The notes under the pieces are model-generated. The model saw only the letters and a program-made list of their open reading frames with translations. It searched no databases and had not been told where the DNA came from. Both the position numbers and the translations under genes were made by a program. Below, one piece after another: positions 31,578 through 32,858 of a stretch of DNA of 32,858 nt. Position 1 is the stretch's first letter. The number at the start of each line of letters is the position of its first letter. The DNA is from Mastigamoeba balamuthi. Taxonomy: Eukaryota > Evosea > Mastigamoebida > Mastigamoebidae. Location of the stretch: NCBI GenBank assembly GCA_902651635.1, contig CACRSC010000084.1, positions 1,101,283 to 1,134,140 on the forward strand. Direction: 5' to 3'.

Positions 31578-32226
31578 GTTGGGGCGAGTGGGGCTCGGTG
31601 GTTTCGCGTCGAGATTGCAGAGGGCACTGGAAGCAGAGAATTAAGTGAATGAAATTGCGGGACTAGGAAAATGAAGTGCTTTATTTGGGCTGAGGGCACT
31701 TCCAAATATCGCTCTTTTTCTCCAACCGCACGCGACCCGGCGTTGGGACGCCAATGCCGCGATCGGTGTGGCTGCCCCCGTGCACCGTGGCTGCCTTTTT
31801 GCAGTGCTTTTCCAAACTGCGAGATCAGGATCAATTGGTGGAGGAATTTCTTGCACGAATCTCTCGATCTTGACATCAAAACCCCGAGCCATCGGGGCGC
31901 ACGAGGCCACTGGACAGTTCACACGCAAGGCGGCTTTCGGGAACGACGGCGCTCCCCAGACCAAGTGACCACACCTCAGAGCCCATCAGACATGGGGAAA
32001 CCGAAGCAAGCACTTTGTTCTCTCTCTCTCTCCCCCCACGCAACTAACCGCCTGCTTGCTCTCTCGTCTGCCCAGGCCAGCTGTAGCAATTCGCCTGCCG
32101 CGGCTGGACTGGACTCGCTCAAGGAGCCATTCTGCTGCCCCGCTTGAGCCTCGTTCTCCGCCTCCTCCGCTGCCCGAGTCATCGTACTTGTCCAGGCGGC
32201 CATTGCAGGAACCTTGGCACCTACGG
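31578..32226. other. Region with a possible degenerate exon, otherwise unassigned
   Basis: A minus-strand frame (31641-31970) includes GFDVKIERFVQEIPPPIDPD followed by LAVWKSTA, which weakly recalls the C-terminal DPxxxxWKGxA segment of actin-related proteins. Without upstream subdomains or clean splice sites I do not call it a gene. The rest holds CT-rich sequence (ctctctctctc near 32021) and the 3' flank of the Gln-rich gene. Confidence 0.25.
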
Positions 32227-32858
32227 CTAGACAGACCGCGGCTGCGGCTGCACGGTCCGCGGCTGAGGCCGTACGGGCTGCGGCCAGCCCGACTGAGGCC
32301 AGATCGACTGCGGCTGCGGCTGCGCGGGCTGCGGCTGCACGGGCTGCGACCAGCTCGGCTGCGGTTGCACGGGCTGCGACCAGATCGGCTGCGGCTGCAC
32401 GGGCTGCGGCTGCGGCTGTACGGGCTGCGACCAGATCGGCTGCGGCTGCGGCTGCGGCTGCGGCTGCGGCTGCACGGGCTGCGGCTGCGCCTGCGCCTGC
32501 CTCTGAAGCCAGGCCCTCAGGTCGGCCCCCTGCTGCTGCAGCTGCGCCGCTTGCTGCGCTTGCTGCACCTGCAGTCCTGCCTGCCAGGTCTGCGCTTGCC
32601 AGTGCATACGCTGCAGGGCCGCGTGCTCCGCCTGCAGCTGCTGGTGGGCGATCTCCTTCGCCAGCTGCTGCGTCTGCTGCTGCTGAAGCGCCCTCTGCCA
32701 GGTCTGCATGTCGGTCTGGCACTTGTTCAGTGTCGCCTGCTGCGCCTCCTGGCGGTCAGTCACCGTCTGCAGCTTCTGCTGGTAGTCCTGCAGCGCCGCC
32801 TGATGCGCCCGCAACGCCTCCTGCTGCTTCTCCTGCTGGGCCCGTTGCTCCTCCAGCG
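32227..32858 (-). CDS. Gln-rich coiled-coil protein with QPQP repeats, C-terminal part (runs off the right edge)
   Basis: The minus-strand frame is open from the window edge to a stop at 32227 (about 210 codons). The upstream part is a Gln/Ala-rich heptad-like coiled coil (for example QQKLQTVTDRQEAQQATL). It passes into a Pro-Gln-rich tail of repeated units around IWSQPVQPQPQ ending at the stop. Third positions favour G/C in this frame; the Ala-rich frame on the same strand is a shadow. The function is unknown; such tails occur in scaffold, transcription and actin-associated proteins. The start and any preceding domain are outside the window, and an intron near the 3' end cannot be excluded. 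Confidence 0.55.
   Translation of the reverse strand, partial: LEEQRAQQEKQQEALRAHQAALQDYQQKLQTVTDRQEAQQATLNKCQTDMQTWQRALQQQQTQQLAKEIAHQQLQAEHAALQRMHWQAQTWQAGLQVQQAQQAAQLQQQGADLRAWLQRQAQAQPQPVQPQPQPQPQPQPIWSQPVQPQPQPVQPQPIWSQPVQPQPSWSQPVQPQPAQPQPQSIWPQSGWPQPVRPQPRTVQPQPRSV

Noticed and set aside
31976-32722. Ala-rich minus-strand frame of 248 codons
   Set aside because: Frame-shifted reading of the QPQP/CAG-rich sequence. The Gln-rich frame has the better third-position bias.

Overview
This window is nuclear DNA of a GC-rich, intron-rich single-celled eukaryote. The evidence is about 37 short spliceosomal introns (mostly 50-140 nt), G/C-biased third codon positions, a full-length CPSF160 ortholog, a riboflavin kinase, a PEX11-like protein and a TKL-kinase/class III cyclase receptor. 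A polypeptide with kinase, cyclase and kinase domains in that order is typical of Acanthamoeba-like Amoebozoa and of their giant viruses. I therefore infer an amoebozoan, without fixing the genus. There are no bacterial-type operons, Shine-Dalgarno sites, CRISPR arrays or recognisable insertion sequences.

Layout. 1-282 (minus): 5' end of a papain-family protease whose body lies outside the window. 2942-4368 (minus): a complete tandem copy of that protease. 5405-6471 (minus): a five-exon PEX11-like gene, divergent from a giant receptor gene on the plus strand. A 3,336-bp block (5603-8938) holding most of PEX11, the divergent promoter and the receptor 5' end recurs almost perfectly at 8940-12275. 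The two blocks are separated by a single N, so the first receptor copy (7472-8938) and second PEX11 copy (9087-9808) are broken. 10809-19170 (plus): the complete receptor, 14 exons, 2,515 aa by my splicing. 20100-21152 (minus): an unrecognised two-pass membrane protein. 21764-23414 (plus): a helical protein with a C-terminal ricin-B-type lectin domain. 23898-29644 (minus): CPSF160 in 11 exons, 1,428 aa. 30057-30846 (plus): riboflavin kinase in 5 exons, 164 aa. The right end has low-confidence minus-strand coding fragments and a Gln-rich coiled-coil protein cut by the window edge.

The genes do not form one pathway. CPSF160 (mRNA 3'-end formation), riboflavin kinase (FMN synthesis) and PEX11 (peroxisome proliferation) are housekeeping. 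The protease pair, the receptor and the lectin protein look like secreted or surface functions of a phagotroph. The most unusual items are the receptor (three LamG-like domains, about 21 acidic Cys-rich repeats, PSI-like modules, kinase-cyclase-kinase) with Gly at a catalytic Asn position of its cyclase; an apparent gene-conversion tract in the protease pair; a SINE/LINE-like insertion with an 18-bp target duplication beside CPSF160; and a splice-donor consensus dominated by C at +4 (20 of 37 introns).

Exon coordinates were derived by hand from reading frame, GT/GC-AG signals and family alignment. Phases close exactly for all six spliced genes with assigned stops.
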